A stretch of 64,000 nt of DNA from Verrucomicrobiota bacterium. GTDB taxonomy: Bacteria; Verrucomicrobiota; Verrucomicrobiae; Limisphaerales; UBA11358. The notes under the pieces are model-generated. The model ran no database searches. It had not been told where the DNA came from and saw only the letters and a list, made by a program, of their open reading frames with translations. The DNA is taken from positions 1-64,000 of the forward strand of contig JACZKP010000156.1 in assembly GCA_014860005.1 (NCBI GenBank), read 5' to 3'. A program made the position numbers and the translations under genes. Positions 41,128-50,228 of the stretch are shown here, piece by piece; within the stretch, counting starts at the first letter, position 1, and every line of letters starts with the position of its first letter.

Positions 41128-43665
41128 GTGTCAGCGCTTGATTCACAATTGGCCGACCACCCGGTGCTCAACCGGGTTGCCGTCCCCGACCTCTGGCAGC
41201 AACAGGCGGTGGCGGCTTTACGCGACGGCAAGAATGTTGTCGTGCAGTCTCCCACGGGCGCGGGTAAGACGATGATCTTCGAGCTGTGGTCAAATGCCGG
41301 CAAACCGCGCGGGCAGGCCATTTACACCGTGCCCACCCGGGCGTTGGCCAATGACAAACTCGCCGAATGGCGGGCGCGCGGTTGGGATGTTGGCATCGCC
41401 ACTGGCGACCTGGTGGAGAACCTCGGGGCGCCGATTCTCGTGGCAACCCTTGAAACGCAGAAGAACCGGCTCATTGCTGGCGATGGGCCGGCCCTGCTGG
41501 TCGTGGATGAATACCAGATGCTCAGCGATGCGGATCGCGGACTGAATTACGAATTGGCCCTGGCCCTGGCGCCGGCCCACACCCAGTTGCTGCTCCTGAG
41601 CGGCAGCGTCTCGAATCCCCACCACGTCGTTCAGTGGCTCATGCGACTTGGCCGCAAAGCCGTTTTGATCCGCCATGAACAACGGCCCGTTCCGCAGGAA
41701 GAGGTTCATGCGAACAACCTGAACTACCACGTTCCGTCAGACATTCGCGGTTACTGGCCGCGCTTGGTCGCCAAGGCACTGGCGGACGACCTCGGGCCAA
41801 TCCTCATTTTTGCCCCGCGCCGCCAGGCGGCGGAAAGCATGGCCGCCGATCTTGCGCGTCAGTTGCCTACGCCTCATCCGCTGCAACTCAGCATTGAGCA
41901 GAAGCAAATCGTCGGAGATCACCTTGCGCGCCTCCTGAAAAGCCGCATCACATACCATCACAGCGGTCTGAGCTATGCCGCCCGCGCCGGCGTCATCGAG
42001 CCCCTCGCCAAGGCCGGACAACTCCGCATCGTGGTGGCTACGATGGGGTTGGCCGCCGGAATCAATTTTTCCCTCCGCAGCGTTGCCCTTGCCGGTGAAT
42101 CCTATCGCCGCGACGCCATCGAACAACCATTGCGGGCGGATGAGATTCTCCAGATGTTTGGCCGCGCCGGCCGCCGTGGCCTCGACGAAACCGGCTTCGT
42201 GCTTATCACGGCGAATGAAATCCGGTTGCTCGACGCGCGGCCAGGTCATTTGTCCCGCAGTGTCGCCGTGGATTGGAGCGCGTTGCTGGGTCTGATGGCC
42301 ACTGCCGCCGAGCAGGGCCGCGATCCGTTTACCGAAGCCGTACGCGCCCAGGAACGTTTATTCACCACGAAACCGATCTTCCTCGGCGTGGAGGAGTCCC
42401 TGAAGCATCCCGAGACGCCGTGTGGACTCAAGACCGATGCCGAACGCGCCCGCCACGTCCGCAAGCGCCAGCGCGAATTGCTGAACAGCCGCGGCGAGTG
42501 GGAGACGTATCCAGCATTGGTGGAAAAGCCGTTGAAGGAGATTCTTATCCTGGATCGCACTGAGCGTGGTCTTTTCCCCAACGAAAAGCAGCCGGGAGGG
42601 AACGAAGATCAACCACAGCCCTCATTTCGTTCCATCCTCACCGAGCAAGCCGCCTTGGAGAAAGTCGGCACGGGGATGTTGGTCGGATTGGAACAACTGG
42701 CGAATGGATGCAAAATCTACGGGCGCGCTTCCACCGTCGCAGATGTGTTAAACGCCGATCGGATAATCATCGCCAAATGGGTGCGGCGATTGACTAATTG
42801 GAACGGACGCCAGGCGGAATTGTCGGTCTGGAACGAAAACATCGTACCGCTGCTTGAACAAAAACTGGCCGCACAAAGAACTCCGGTCGTGAGATTCGTG
42901 AGACAACCACGACGCATCCTCGCCTACACCAGCCTTGCCGAACTCACGATGCGCGTGCCGGTGGACAAATTCGGGCTTCCGCTGTGGCGACCGACGGAGC
43001 GTGAAGTTCTACCCTACGATTGTGCGCGCTGTTCACTCGTGGAAACCTGCAAAAAGCTATCCGCCGCCACCGGCTCGGCCCTGCTTTGGCGACGATTGCG
43101 CCTGGTGGATGAAAAAGGATATCCAACCCTGCGCGGACGCGTGGTCAGCTTCTTTTCCCAAGGCGACGGACTCGCCATTGCCGTCGCGCTGGAGGACGAG
43201 CGCTATCCAGTGGATGAACTGGTTTACGACATTGCCAATCTCGACGCTGGCTTTCGCTTCTGCGGGGATGAGAACCGCTGGGGGGGACGACTGGCGATGG
43301 TTTGTCACGAGGCGTTTGGGCTTCTCAGCGTTCCCGGCTATCTCGAAAACGGCGTGCCGCCCAAATACGGGGCCGGCGCGGAATTGGTCGTCGCCTCCGT
43401 CCACCAGAACCCTGCGAACAAACACGGCTGGGTAACTGATCTGCTCGGAGCGGGCGATATTGACCGCGCGATCATTGAATGGCGCAGCCGGCTGCGGCAG
43501 TTGACCCACGCGCCGGAACTCGACTGGCCTCGCTGGCGGGCGTTTCAAGCCATGGCCAAAGGAATTCTCAACGAAACCGAATCCCCCACCCTCACCGAAT
43601 TGCCACCGCTTGAATACAACCAGACGCGGCGCGTGGACCACCGTTTGATTCTGCGGCGGCATTGA
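41128..43665 (+). CDS. Ski2-like DEAD/DEAH-box helicase with C-terminal Cys cluster
   Basis: This large superfamily 2 helicase (about 845 residues) has motif [16 protein letters not shown], motif Ia [14 protein letters not shown], DExH-type motif [16 protein letters not shown], motif [12 protein letters not shown], and motifs IV-VI ending in [20 protein letters not shown]. This order and the [20 protein letters not shown] segment resemble the Ski2/Mtr4/Hel308 group. The C-terminal half (about 450-845) is unfamiliar. It contains [10 protein letters not shown] near residue 640, a possible metal or Fe-S site, followed by a beta-rich region. The start is uncertain: GTG at 41128 is my choice, with TTG at 41023 also in frame. 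It may act in RNA turnover; it converges with pnp, but linkage is only positional. Confidence 0.82.
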   Translation: MSALDSQLADHPVLNRVAVPDLWQQQAVAALRDGKNVVVQSPTGAGKTMIFELWSNAGKPRGQAIYTVPTRALANDKLAEWRARGWDVGIATGDLVENLGAPILVATLETQKNRLIAGDGPALLVVDEYQMLSDADRGLNYELALALAPAHTQLLLLSGSVSNPHHVVQWLMRLGRKAVLIRHEQRPVPQEEVHANNLNYHVPSDIRGYWPRLVAKALADDLGPILIFAPRRQAAESMAADLARQLPTPHPLQLSIEQKQIVGDHLARLLKSRITYHHSGLSYAARAGVIEPLAKAGQLRIVVATMGLAAGINFSLRSVALAGESYRRDAIEQPLRADEILQMFGRAGRRGLDETGFVLITANEIRLLDARPGHLSRSVAVDWSALLGLMATAAEQGRDPFTEAVRAQERLFTTKPIFLGVEESLKHPETPCGLKTDAERARHVRKRQRELLNSRGEWETYPALVEKPLKEILILDRTERGLFPNEKQPGGNEDQPQPSFRSILTEQAALEKVGTGMLVGLEQLANGCKIYGRASTVADVLNADRIIIAKWVRRLTNWNGRQAELSVWNENIVPLLEQKLAAQRTPVVRFVRQPRRILAYTSLAELTMRVPVDKFGLPLWRPTEREVLPYDCARCSLVETCKKLSAATGSALLWRRLRLVDEKGYPTLRGRVVSFFSQGDGLAIAVALEDERYPVDELVYDIANLDAGFRFCGDENRWGGRLAMVCHEAFGLLSVPGYLENGVPPKYGAGAELVVASVHQNPANKHGWVTDLLGAGDIDRAIIEWRSRLRQLTHAPELDWPRWRAFQAMAKGILNETESPTLTELPPLEYNQTRRVDHRLILRRH

Positions 43666-43674
43666 AAAACAACA

Positions 43675-43700
43675 AAGGCGAGCCGTTGCCGGCTCGCCTT
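43675..43700 (-). terminator. Rho-independent terminator of pnp (probably bidirectional)
   Basis: AAGGCGAGCC and GGCTCGCCTT form a 10-bp stem around a six-base loop between two convergent genes. On the minus strand the stem is followed by TGTTGTTTTTC, a good U-tract, 17 bases after the pnp stop. On the plus strand the helicase gene ends nine bases before the stem, with a weaker tail. Confidence 0.85.
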
Positions 43701-43717
43701 GAATTCGTTCGGTCAGC

Positions 43718-45886
43718 TCATTCCTGCGGCGGCTTCTCAGCTTCGCCGCTCGTCGGCGCTTCGCCGCTCATTTGCTTGTCGCGGTCTTCCATGGCGGCCT
43801 TGCGGGACAGACGCACGCGCCCCTTTTCATCCACGCCCAGGCATTTCACCCAGATTTCATCGCCCATCTTGACGATGTCCTCGGTCTTCTTCACGCGGAA
43901 GTTGGCGAGTTCACTGATGTGAACGAGGCCGTCCTTGCCCGGGAGAAATTCCACGAAGCAGCCGAATTCCTTGATCGTGACAACCTTGCCCCGGTAAATC
44001 CGGCCAATCTCCGCCTCGGCGGTCATGCCCTCGATTGCATCCCGCGCGATATTCATGCCTTCTGCAGATACGGAGAAGATGTTCACCGTGCCATCATCTT
44101 CAATGTCAATTTCGCAGCCGGATTCTTCGACCAGCCGCTTGATGTTCTTGCCGCCGGGGCCGATCAGTGCGCCGATCTTTTCGGGATTGATCTTCACGGT
44201 GACGATGCGCGGCGCGTACTTGCTGAGCTCCTTGCGCGGTTCGGCCAGCGTCTTCGCCATTTCACCGAGAATATGCAGGCGCGCCACCCGGGCCTTCTCA
44301 ATTGCCTCGGTCATCAGCGTGTGCGGCAGGCCGCGCAGCTTGAGATCCAACTGAAACCCGGTGATGCCCTTCTCTGTGCCGGCGATCTTGCAGTCCATGT
44401 CGCAGTAATGATCTTCCCAGCCGATGATGTCGGTCAGGAGTTGGTACCGCGAAATCTTCCGCTCGGCGTCGTTCTCCGCGCAAATGCCAACGCTGATGCC
44501 TGCCACGGGCCGCAGCAACGGCACTCCGGCGTCCATGAGCGCCAGCGAACCGCCGCAGACACTCGCCATCGAGGTCGAGCCGTTCGATTCCATGATCTCG
44601 CTGGTGACGCGAACTGTGTAGGGATAATCCTTCTTGGGGAGCATCGGCTCAATCGAGCGTTCGGCGAGGGCGCCGTGACCGATTTCGCGTCGGCCCGGCC
44701 CCATGATGCGACCGGTTTCACCGACCGAGAAGTTCGGGAAGTTGTAATGGAGCAGGAATTTCTTCTCATTCTCGCCGCCGGTGTAGGAATCGAATTCCTG
44801 GGTATCATCACCCGTTCCGAGGGTGGCGAGGGTAAGAGCCTGAGTTTCACCGCGGGCAAACAACGCCGAACCGTGAGCGCGCGGCAGGATGCCTACTTCG
44901 CTCGTAATCGGGCGAACCGTGTTGAAATCACGGCCATCCAACCGTTTGCCATTATCCAGAATCAAGCTGCGAACCGCTTCCTTCTGGATGTAGTAAAACG
45001 CGTCCTTGATGACGAAATCTGTGACTATCTCTGCGCCGAATTTCTCCACGAGCTTGGCGCCCACTTCATCTTGAATGGCCTTGCAGGCGGCTTCGCGAGC
45101 GAGCTTGCCGGGCGTCAAAAGCGCCGGGACGAAGCGATCGCCTGCCAGGTTCTTGGCTTCCTGCAGGACATCGTCGGGAGCAACGTTGAGTTTAATCTGG
45201 CGTTTGGGTTTGCCAACCTTGGCCACCAGTTCTTTTTGCGCGGCGATCAACGGCTCACAGCACTCCTGGCCAAACTTGAGCGCGGCGTTGAAATCGGCCT
45301 CGCTGATTTCCTGGGCCGAACCTTCATACATCACGATGTCGGTGGCGTTCCCAACGTAAACCAGGTCGAGATCGCTCTCGGCCATTTCGGCGTGCGTTGG
45401 GTTGGCGATGAATTTGCCACCCACCCGGCCCACGCGCACGGCACCCAGCGGGCCATCCCACGGAATGTCGCTGACCATGAGCGCGGCGCTGGCGCCGACG
45501 ATGCTGAGAATGTCCGGATCGTTCTCGCCGTCGGCGCTGAGCACGACGGTCTGCACCTGGACTTCGTTATACCAACCCTTCGGGAACAGGGGGCGAATGG
45601 GCCGATCCGTGAGGCGGCAGGTGAGAATCTCCTTTTCGGTCGGACGGCCTTCCCGTTTGAAGTAGCCGCCTGGAAATTTCCCAGCCGCCGCTGCTTTCTC
45701 CCGGTAATCCACCGTGAGCGGGAAAAAATCCAAGCCTTCTTTGGCCTTGGTAGCCGCCACGGCGGCTACGATGACAATGGTTTCACCGAGTTGAACGGTG
45801 ACGGCGCCGTCGGCCTGTTTGGCGAGTTTGCCGGTTTCAATGAGGATCTGTTTGTCGCCCACTTGGACGGTTAGTTTCTCTGGCAT
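43718..45886 (-). CDS. pnp: Polyribonucleotide nucleotidyltransferase (PNPase)
   Basis: This 722-residue phosphorolytic 3'-5' exoribonuclease has two RNase PH domains (about 10-145 and 320-540; [20 protein letters not shown] in the first, [24 protein letters not shown] and [19 protein letters not shown] in the second) with a helical domain between. A KH domain ([20 protein letters not shown]) and an S1 domain ([20 protein letters not shown], then [11 protein letters not shown]) follow. The acidic C-terminal tail ends the protein. The catalytic Asp pair is expected in the segment [20 protein letters not shown]. The ATG at 45886 gives the usual [18 protein letters not shown] opening. It lies downstream of rpsO, the common bacterial order. 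Its terminator is at 43675. Confidence 0.96.
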   Translation of the reverse strand: MPEKLTVQVGDKQILIETGKLAKQADGAVTVQLGETIVIVAAVAATKAKEGLDFFPLTVDYREKAAAAGKFPGGYFKREGRPTEKEILTCRLTDRPIRPLFPKGWYNEVQVQTVVLSADGENDPDILSIVGASAALMVSDIPWDGPLGAVRVGRVGGKFIANPTHAEMAESDLDLVYVGNATDIVMYEGSAQEISEADFNAALKFGQECCEPLIAAQKELVAKVGKPKRQIKLNVAPDDVLQEAKNLAGDRFVPALLTPGKLAREAACKAIQDEVGAKLVEKFGAEIVTDFVIKDAFYYIQKEAVRSLILDNGKRLDGRDFNTVRPITSEVGILPRAHGSALFARGETQALTLATLGTGDDTQEFDSYTGGENEKKFLLHYNFPNFSVGETGRIMGPGRREIGHGALAERSIEPMLPKKDYPYTVRVTSEIMESNGSTSMASVCGGSLALMDAGVPLLRPVAGISVGICAENDAERKISRYQLLTDIIGWEDHYCDMDCKIAGTEKGITGFQLDLKLRGLPHTLMTEAIEKARVARLHILGEMAKTLAEPRKELSKYAPRIVTVKINPEKIGALIGPGGKNIKRLVEESGCEIDIEDDGTVNIFSVSAEGMNIARDAIEGMTAEAEIGRIYRGKVVTIKEFGCFVEFLPGKDGLVHISELANFRVKKTEDIVKMGDEIWVKCLGVDEKGRVRLSRKAAMEDRDKQMSGEAPTSGEAEKPPQE

Positions 45887-46103
45887 AGATGCTGACTTTG
45901 AGGTTGATCCGCTGCCTCCGAGTAACTTCAGTGAAGCCCGGGAAGTATCGGGATTCACTGAAATCGCCCAGGGGCAACGGATTTTTCATGCGCGATTAGT
46001 TGGTTCCGAAACGGGACCGCTCGCGAATTGCGGCCCAATTCCTTTGAGGTCGGAAGGCAGCGCCGCGAAATGACTGCGGACGCACCCCACCTTCCGGAAA
46101 ATC

Positions 46104-46361
46104 TTAGTGACGAAGCTTGAGCTTCTTGGTAATGGCCTGGTAACGGCTGACGTCCGTATCGTGCAAATAGTCAAGCAAACGGCGACGCTGGCCCACCATC
46201 ATCAACAGGCCGCGCCGGGAACTGTGGTCCATCTTGTTCATCTGCAAGTGACCGGTCAGGTGGTTGATTCGTTCGGTGAGCAAGGCAATCTGCACGTCCG
46301 CCGACCCGGTGTCCTTCTCGTGCAGCTTGAAATCGTCAATCGTCTTTGTTTTGGCTTCCAT
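46104..46361 (-). CDS. rpsO: 30S ribosomal protein S15
   Basis: This 85-residue protein binds 16S rRNA in the central domain. The diagnostic core is present: [20 protein letters not shown], then [20 protein letters not shown] and [20 protein letters not shown]. Two starts fit: ATG at 46361 (85 aa) or ATG at 46379 (91 aa); the family is about 89 residues and neither has a clear ribosome binding site. It is followed by pnp after a 217-base spacer, which is larger than usual. The upstream region overlaps the antisense start region of the fused sigma gene (46380 onward, plus strand), so both promoters lie close together. Confidence 0.95.
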   Translation of the reverse strand: MEAKTKTIDDFKLHEKDTGSADVQIALLTERINHLTGHLQMNKMDHSSRRGLLMMVGQRRRLLDYLHDTDVSRYQAITKKLKLRH

Positions 46362-46500
46362 ACTTTTTGTTGATTCCATGTGAATAAGACGCGAAATCGT
46401 AAGTATGCGCGAAGCGGGTGTAAAGCTATTTCCTCCGCTGATTTGGTCCTCTCGCACTCCGCAGTGTGCCTTTGGACCGCCTTGAATGTACGAAATGAGA

Positions 46501-46535
46501 TTCCCTGTCGGATTTCAGACCCCGGCGGCGATATA
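46501..46535 (+). promoter_or_regulatory. Putative ECF-type promoter, copy 1
   Basis: TTCCCTGTCGGATTT is followed after about 15 bases by ATATACT. The same first block recurs 26-29 bases before the GTG start of two more sigma-gene copies (48312 and about 50063). The conservation across three otherwise diverged upstream regions suggests a -35-like element used for autoregulation. Confidence 0.5.
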
Positions 46536-46544
46536 CTTTTGAAC

Positions 46545-48113
46545 GTGAACGAAACCGCAACCATCAGTGACCGGCAATTTCTCGCCCGTTACGCCCGTGA
46601 CCGCGCCGAAGATGCTTTTGCGGAACTCGTTCGCCGCCATGTTAATCTCGTCCATTCCGCCGCGCTCCGGCAGGTTCGTTCCCCGCAACTCGCCGAGGAA
46701 GTCGCCCAATCCGTCTTCACCGACCTCGCCCGCAATGCACACCGCCTCGCGCGTGGCGGCGATGCCCCATCGCTTGGAAGCCTGACGCCGTGGCTCTATC
46801 AAGTCACCCGCCGCACGGCCATTGATGTCGTGCGTCGCGAAGCCCGCCGCCAATTGCGCGAACAAATCGCCACCGAGATGAATGCCATTAGCGCCACGAC
46901 TGCCGACTGGACGCACATCGAACCGCTGCTCGACGAAGCCATGTCCGCACTCGACGACACCGACCGCACCGCCGTTCTGCTCCGCTATTTTGAGAACAAA
47001 ACCCTGCGCGAAGTCGGCCAGCAACTCGGCACGTCCGACGACGCGGCGCAAAAACGCGTGAGCCGCGCGGTGGAGCGTTTGCGTGAATTCTTCGCCAAAC
47101 GCGGCGTTACGGTCGGCGCGAGCGGACTCGCGGTTGTCATCTCCGCCAATGCCGTCCAGGCTGCGCCGGTTGGATTGGCCGTAACAATTTTCACCGCCGC
47201 CGCGCTTGCGGGAACAACTGTCGCCGTCACCACAATCGCCACTGCCACCAAAGCCATCGCCATGACTACCCTGCAAAAAACCGTCGTTACCACCACCGTT
47301 GCCGTCCTGGCCGGAGTCGGTATTTACGAAGCCCGCCAAGCCGCTCACTTGCGTGCCCGGATTACAGCGATCCAGCAAGAACCGAGGTCGCTGCCCGGGT
47401 CGTCCAACGATGCCGCCCTCTCGGCCCTTCAGGAGAAGATTGACCTGCTCGCGGCTCAGAACGCCGACCTCGCCGGTGCGCTCGCCCTAGCCAACACCGA
47501 CCGAGCCCGACTCGCAACGGAGCGAGAACAGGCCAAGCGCGCCGCCGCGCTGTACAAGGAACTGGGTGACCTGGCAAATCCCAAAGACACGAATCCCACC
47601 AATGCGTATCCCACAGAGAGGCACGTCTGGGTCGGATGGGGCAGGTTTGGCCGGATGGGAGCGCTCTCGAAGGAGGGTAATGCCAAGCTTTCGCCGGAGG
47701 AAAAATCCGCGCTCGAAGCGGCGCAGATGAAGATACTGGAGGAACTTCCCCATCTGGTAAAGGCCACGAAACAGTTCGCTGCCGCCAAGTCGTCCAGCCT
47801 GGAGCGGCCTGAGGCCCGGGAAACGGACGAGATGATGGACATGGTTACATGCCTGCTCTATGGCGCGCTGAATCTGGATGAGCAGCAGTTCTATCAGGTG
47901 TATGGCGTGATGCAGAAACTTGGAGAGGAGGCCAAACTCAAAGGCGTCTCGAAGGAGAATCCTGAAGCCGCGGAGGCGATCAAACAGTTTGTGGAAGAGT
48001 GGAAGGCGGAGACGCAGACACTGCTAACGCCAGAACAAGCTCGGATATTCGCGGAAGTCGTGACTCACTTTCAGGTCGAACCCGGAAATTTTGGCTTCAA
48101 TTTCAGTTTTTGA
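46545..48113 (+). CDS. ECF sigma factor fused to membrane and coiled-coil region, copy 1
   Basis: This 522-residue protein starts at GTG (46545). Residues about 8-185 form an ECF sigma factor: region 2 in AFAELVRRHVNLVHSAALRQ and TPWLYQVTRRTAIDVVRREA, region 4 in LDDTDRTAVLLRYFENKTLR and QKRVSRAVERLREFF. Residues about 190-260 are two hydrophobic segments rich in Ala, Val and Thr (VTVGASGLAVVISANAVQAA, TVAVLAGVGIYEARQAA). A coiled-coil (about 262-345) and a C-terminal globular domain follow. The sigma part is thus tethered to the membrane with its own putative sensor outside, a one-protein version of a sigma/anti-sigma pair. The C-terminal domain is helical and unlike that of copy 2. Confidence 0.85.
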   Translation: MNETATISDRQFLARYARDRAEDAFAELVRRHVNLVHSAALRQVRSPQLAEEVAQSVFTDLARNAHRLARGGDAPSLGSLTPWLYQVTRRTAIDVVRREARRQLREQIATEMNAISATTADWTHIEPLLDEAMSALDDTDRTAVLLRYFENKTLREVGQQLGTSDDAAQKRVSRAVERLREFFAKRGVTVGASGLAVVISANAVQAAPVGLAVTIFTAAALAGTTVAVTTIATATKAIAMTTLQKTVVTTTVAVLAGVGIYEARQAAHLRARITAIQQEPRSLPGSSNDAALSALQEKIDLLAAQNADLAGALALANTDRARLATEREQAKRAAALYKELGDLANPKDTNPTNAYPTERHVWVGWGRFGRMGALSKEGNAKLSPEEKSALEAAQMKILEELPHLVKATKQFAAAKSSSLERPEARETDEMMDMVTCLLYGALNLDEQQFYQVYGVMQKLGEEAKLKGVSKENPEAAEAIKQFVEEWKAETQTLLTPEQARIFAEVVTHFQVEPGNFGFNFSF

Positions 48114-48162
48114 GGAGAAGCCAAGAAGAACCAAGGAAGAAAAAATTGGTGTTCGCTCGTCT

Positions 48163-48196
48163 GCCGTAGAGCCGCGGCTTCCAGCCCAGCGGAACA
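48163..48196. repeat. Dispersed repeat unit in the sigma-gene spacer
   Basis: GCCGTAGAGCCGCGGCTTCC and the bases after it (to about 48196) recur as a near-copy at about 50190-50223 (GAGCCGAGGCTTCCAGCCCG). At 50171-50190 that second copy is preceded by a perfect 8-bp hairpin (GGCAGGCG, loop TCCG, CGCCTGCC). These look like short dispersed extragenic repeats. Confidence 0.5.
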
Positions 48197-48311
48197 ACCT
48201 CACGCAAACCCAAGCCGCTTGAAACTTCCGTGAGTCCTCAAACACACTTACGCCATTCCCGGGCGGCGGGACTTGCGCACTCTACGGCAAGCCGGGAGGC
48301 TCGCCGCTACA

Positions 48312-48345
48312 TTCCCTGTCCGATTTGGGCGGCAGCGGCTACTCT
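48312..48345 (+). promoter_or_regulatory. Putative ECF-type promoter, copy 2
   Basis: TTCCCTGTCCGATTT, followed by CTACTCT about 12 bases on, precedes the GTG of the second fused sigma gene by 26 bases. The first block matches copy 1 with one base change. Confidence 0.5.
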
Positions 48346-48352
48346 AGGGTGA

Positions 48353-50002
48353 GTGAACGATCAGACCGACACCCAAATGCTGCGTGCCTACGCTGAACAC
48401 CGCTCCGAACCGGCGTTCGCGGAACTGGTGCGCCGCCATGTGGATTTCGTCTATTCCGCCGCCCGACGCATGGTGTGCGATTCGCATCTCGCTCAAGACG
48501 TGACCCAAGCCGTGTTCGTCGCGCTCGCGAGGAACGCGGCCCAGCTTACCGATCGTCAGGTGCTGTCCGGTTGGTTGCATCGCACCGCGCAAAACATCGC
48601 GGCGCAAACCGTCCGCTCCGAGGTGCGCCGTCGCGCCCGCGAACAGGAAGCCGCTGCCATGAACGAACTCCTTTCTGCCGAACCCGACATAGTTTGGGAA
48701 CACATCGCCCCGCACCTCGATGCCGCATTGGGAGAACTGAACGAGGGGGACCGCGATGCGTTGTTGCTGCGCTACTTCGAATGCAAGTCCGCCCGCGAGA
48801 TGGCGCAAATCCTCGGCCTCACCGACGAAGCCGCGCAAAAGCGTGTGAGCCGCGCCGTGGATCGCTTGCGTGAATTCTTCTCCAAACGCGGCGTCACGGT
48901 CGGTGCAAGCGGACTCGCGGTCGTCATCTCCGCCAATGCCGTGCAAGCCGCACCGGCAAGCCTGATGCTCACAATTTCCACCGCTGCCGTGTTGACCGGT
49001 ACAACCCTCACCACCACCGCAACTGTCACCGCCACGAAAGCCATTGCCATGACTGCACTTCAGAAAACCATCGTTACCGCCACCATCGCCGTCCTGGCCG
49101 GGGCGGGAATCTACGAAGCCCGCCAAGCCTCGCAATTGCGCGACGAAGTGCAATCGCTCCAGCAGCAAAAAGCGCCGTTGACCGAACAAATTCGGAAGTT
49201 CGAACAAGAACAGGAGGAGGCTGCACGGCAGCTTGCGGCCTTACGCGACGATAACGAACGCCTGAACCGCAATACTGCCGAACTGTTGAGGCTGCGCGGC
49301 GAAGTGGCCCGGTTGCGGAACGAAATACGCGAATTGGCCGAGACTGCTGGCAAGAAGACTGATCCGGCAGAGAGCTTGATGCTCGAAGGCATCAGGTGGC
49401 TGCCTGAATGGAAGGATGCGGGACTGGCTTCACCAGAGGCAACGCTTGAAACTTATTTTTGGGCGCAAGCCAATGGCAATGTTGACAGACTTAAGGAGTT
49501 GATGGTTTTCGATCGTGGCACCAACATTGTGCCGGTTTCTGATCTCTATGCAAAAAGGGAAGCTCGCCAGGATGGAGACACTTGGAGGGCGGCAACTATA
49601 GGGGGCGTACGCATCCACAGGAAATTCGTTACAAGCGTTCTGGACGCGGATCGCGCCTCCTTTGAGGTCGAATACATGGGACCTGGGTTTGAGGGAGGCA
49701 GAAAGGTGTCTCCCAACGTGATCGTGGATGCAAAGGTCATACCGGTTGACCCTGCCAACCCACCGACGTGGAGTCCAACAGGTAGCCCTATATTTGACCT
49801 CGTGCGGGTGGACGGTCAGTGGAAGATTGACCGCAGAGAATCTCTGGTGCGAATGACGATTGACGACGAAGATTCAGAGGCAATGGCCAAAATGATGATG
49901 CAAATGGACCCGGAAACGCTTGAGAAGCTAAAGGCTAACCCCCAACTTCCGGCAAAGACGCTGCGGGCGTACGAGGAACTAAAGGCCAAAAGCGCGCAAT
50001 AA
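48353..50002 (+). CDS. ECF sigma factor fused to membrane and coiled-coil region, copy 2
   Basis: This 549-residue paralogue of the 46545 gene starts at GTG. The sigma module (about 8-178) has AFAELVRRHVDFVYSAARRM, VLSGWLHRTAQNIAAQTVRS and QKRVSRAVDRLREFFSKRG. The join VTVGASGLAVVISANAVQAA is identical to copy 1, and the two hydrophobic segments (about 182-255) are close to it. A long coiled-coil runs at about 255-335 (LRDEVQSLQQQKAPLTEQIR). The C-terminal domain differs from copy 1: EATLETYFWAQANGNVDRLK and the strand-rich part after it resemble an NTF2-like small-ligand fold. So the sigma and membrane parts are conserved and the putative sensor differs, as expected for a family with different inputs. 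Confidence 0.85.
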   Translation: MNDQTDTQMLRAYAEHRSEPAFAELVRRHVDFVYSAARRMVCDSHLAQDVTQAVFVALARNAAQLTDRQVLSGWLHRTAQNIAAQTVRSEVRRRAREQEAAAMNELLSAEPDIVWEHIAPHLDAALGELNEGDRDALLLRYFECKSAREMAQILGLTDEAAQKRVSRAVDRLREFFSKRGVTVGASGLAVVISANAVQAAPASLMLTISTAAVLTGTTLTTTATVTATKAIAMTALQKTIVTATIAVLAGAGIYEARQASQLRDEVQSLQQQKAPLTEQIRKFEQEQEEAARQLAALRDDNERLNRNTAELLRLRGEVARLRNEIRELAETAGKKTDPAESLMLEGIRWLPEWKDAGLASPEATLETYFWAQANGNVDRLKELMVFDRGTNIVPVSDLYAKREARQDGDTWRAATIGGVRIHRKFVTSVLDADRASFEVEYMGPGFEGGRKVSPNVIVDAKVIPVDPANPPTWSPTGSPIFDLVRVDGQWKIDRRESLVRMTIDDEDSEAMAKMMMQMDPETLEKLKANPQLPAKTLRAYEELKAKSAQ

Positions 50003-50062
50003 CCGGTGGTCTGCACAGCAGCGGCGCTCGCGCCCTCCAAGGCAGATCCGGACGCCACAATT

Positions 50063-50090
50063 GTCGGATTTCACCTGTAGTAGGTAGTAT
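50063..50090 (+). promoter_or_regulatory. Putative ECF-type promoter, copy 3
   Basis: TGTCGGATTT followed by TAGTATC about 13 bases later precedes the GTG of the truncated third copy by 26 bases, the same spacing as in copy 2. It is intact although the gene after it is broken. Confidence 0.45.
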
Positions 50091-50097
50091 CCAATGC

Positions 50098-50196
50098 GTG
50101 AACGACCAAAACGATCCACAACTATATCGTGCCGACTCAACTCACCGCTTCGTCTCGGCGTTCCCCGTAGCGGCAGGCGTCCGCGCCTGCCGGTGA
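50098..50196 (+). pseudogene. 5' remnant of a third fused ECF sigma gene
   Basis: The codons from GTG at 50098 read VNDQNDPQLYRADSTHRF, closely matching the start of copy 2 (MNDQTDTQMLRAYAEHRSEP). After about 20 codons the similarity ends in a hairpin repeat (GGCAGGCGTCCGCGCCTGCC) and the frame stops at 50196. Only promoter and N-terminus survive, so a third paralogue was lost by deletion, probably together with insertion of the repeat. Confidence 0.65.
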
Positions 50197-50228
50197 GCCG
50201 AGGCTTCCAGCCCGTCGGCCCCGACGCC

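Noticed and set aside
43772..45874. 700-codon plus-strand frame opposite pnp
   Set aside because: It is the antisense shadow of pnp, whose domains are all recognisable on the minus strand; the antisense peptide is His/Arg/Asp-rich with no motif.
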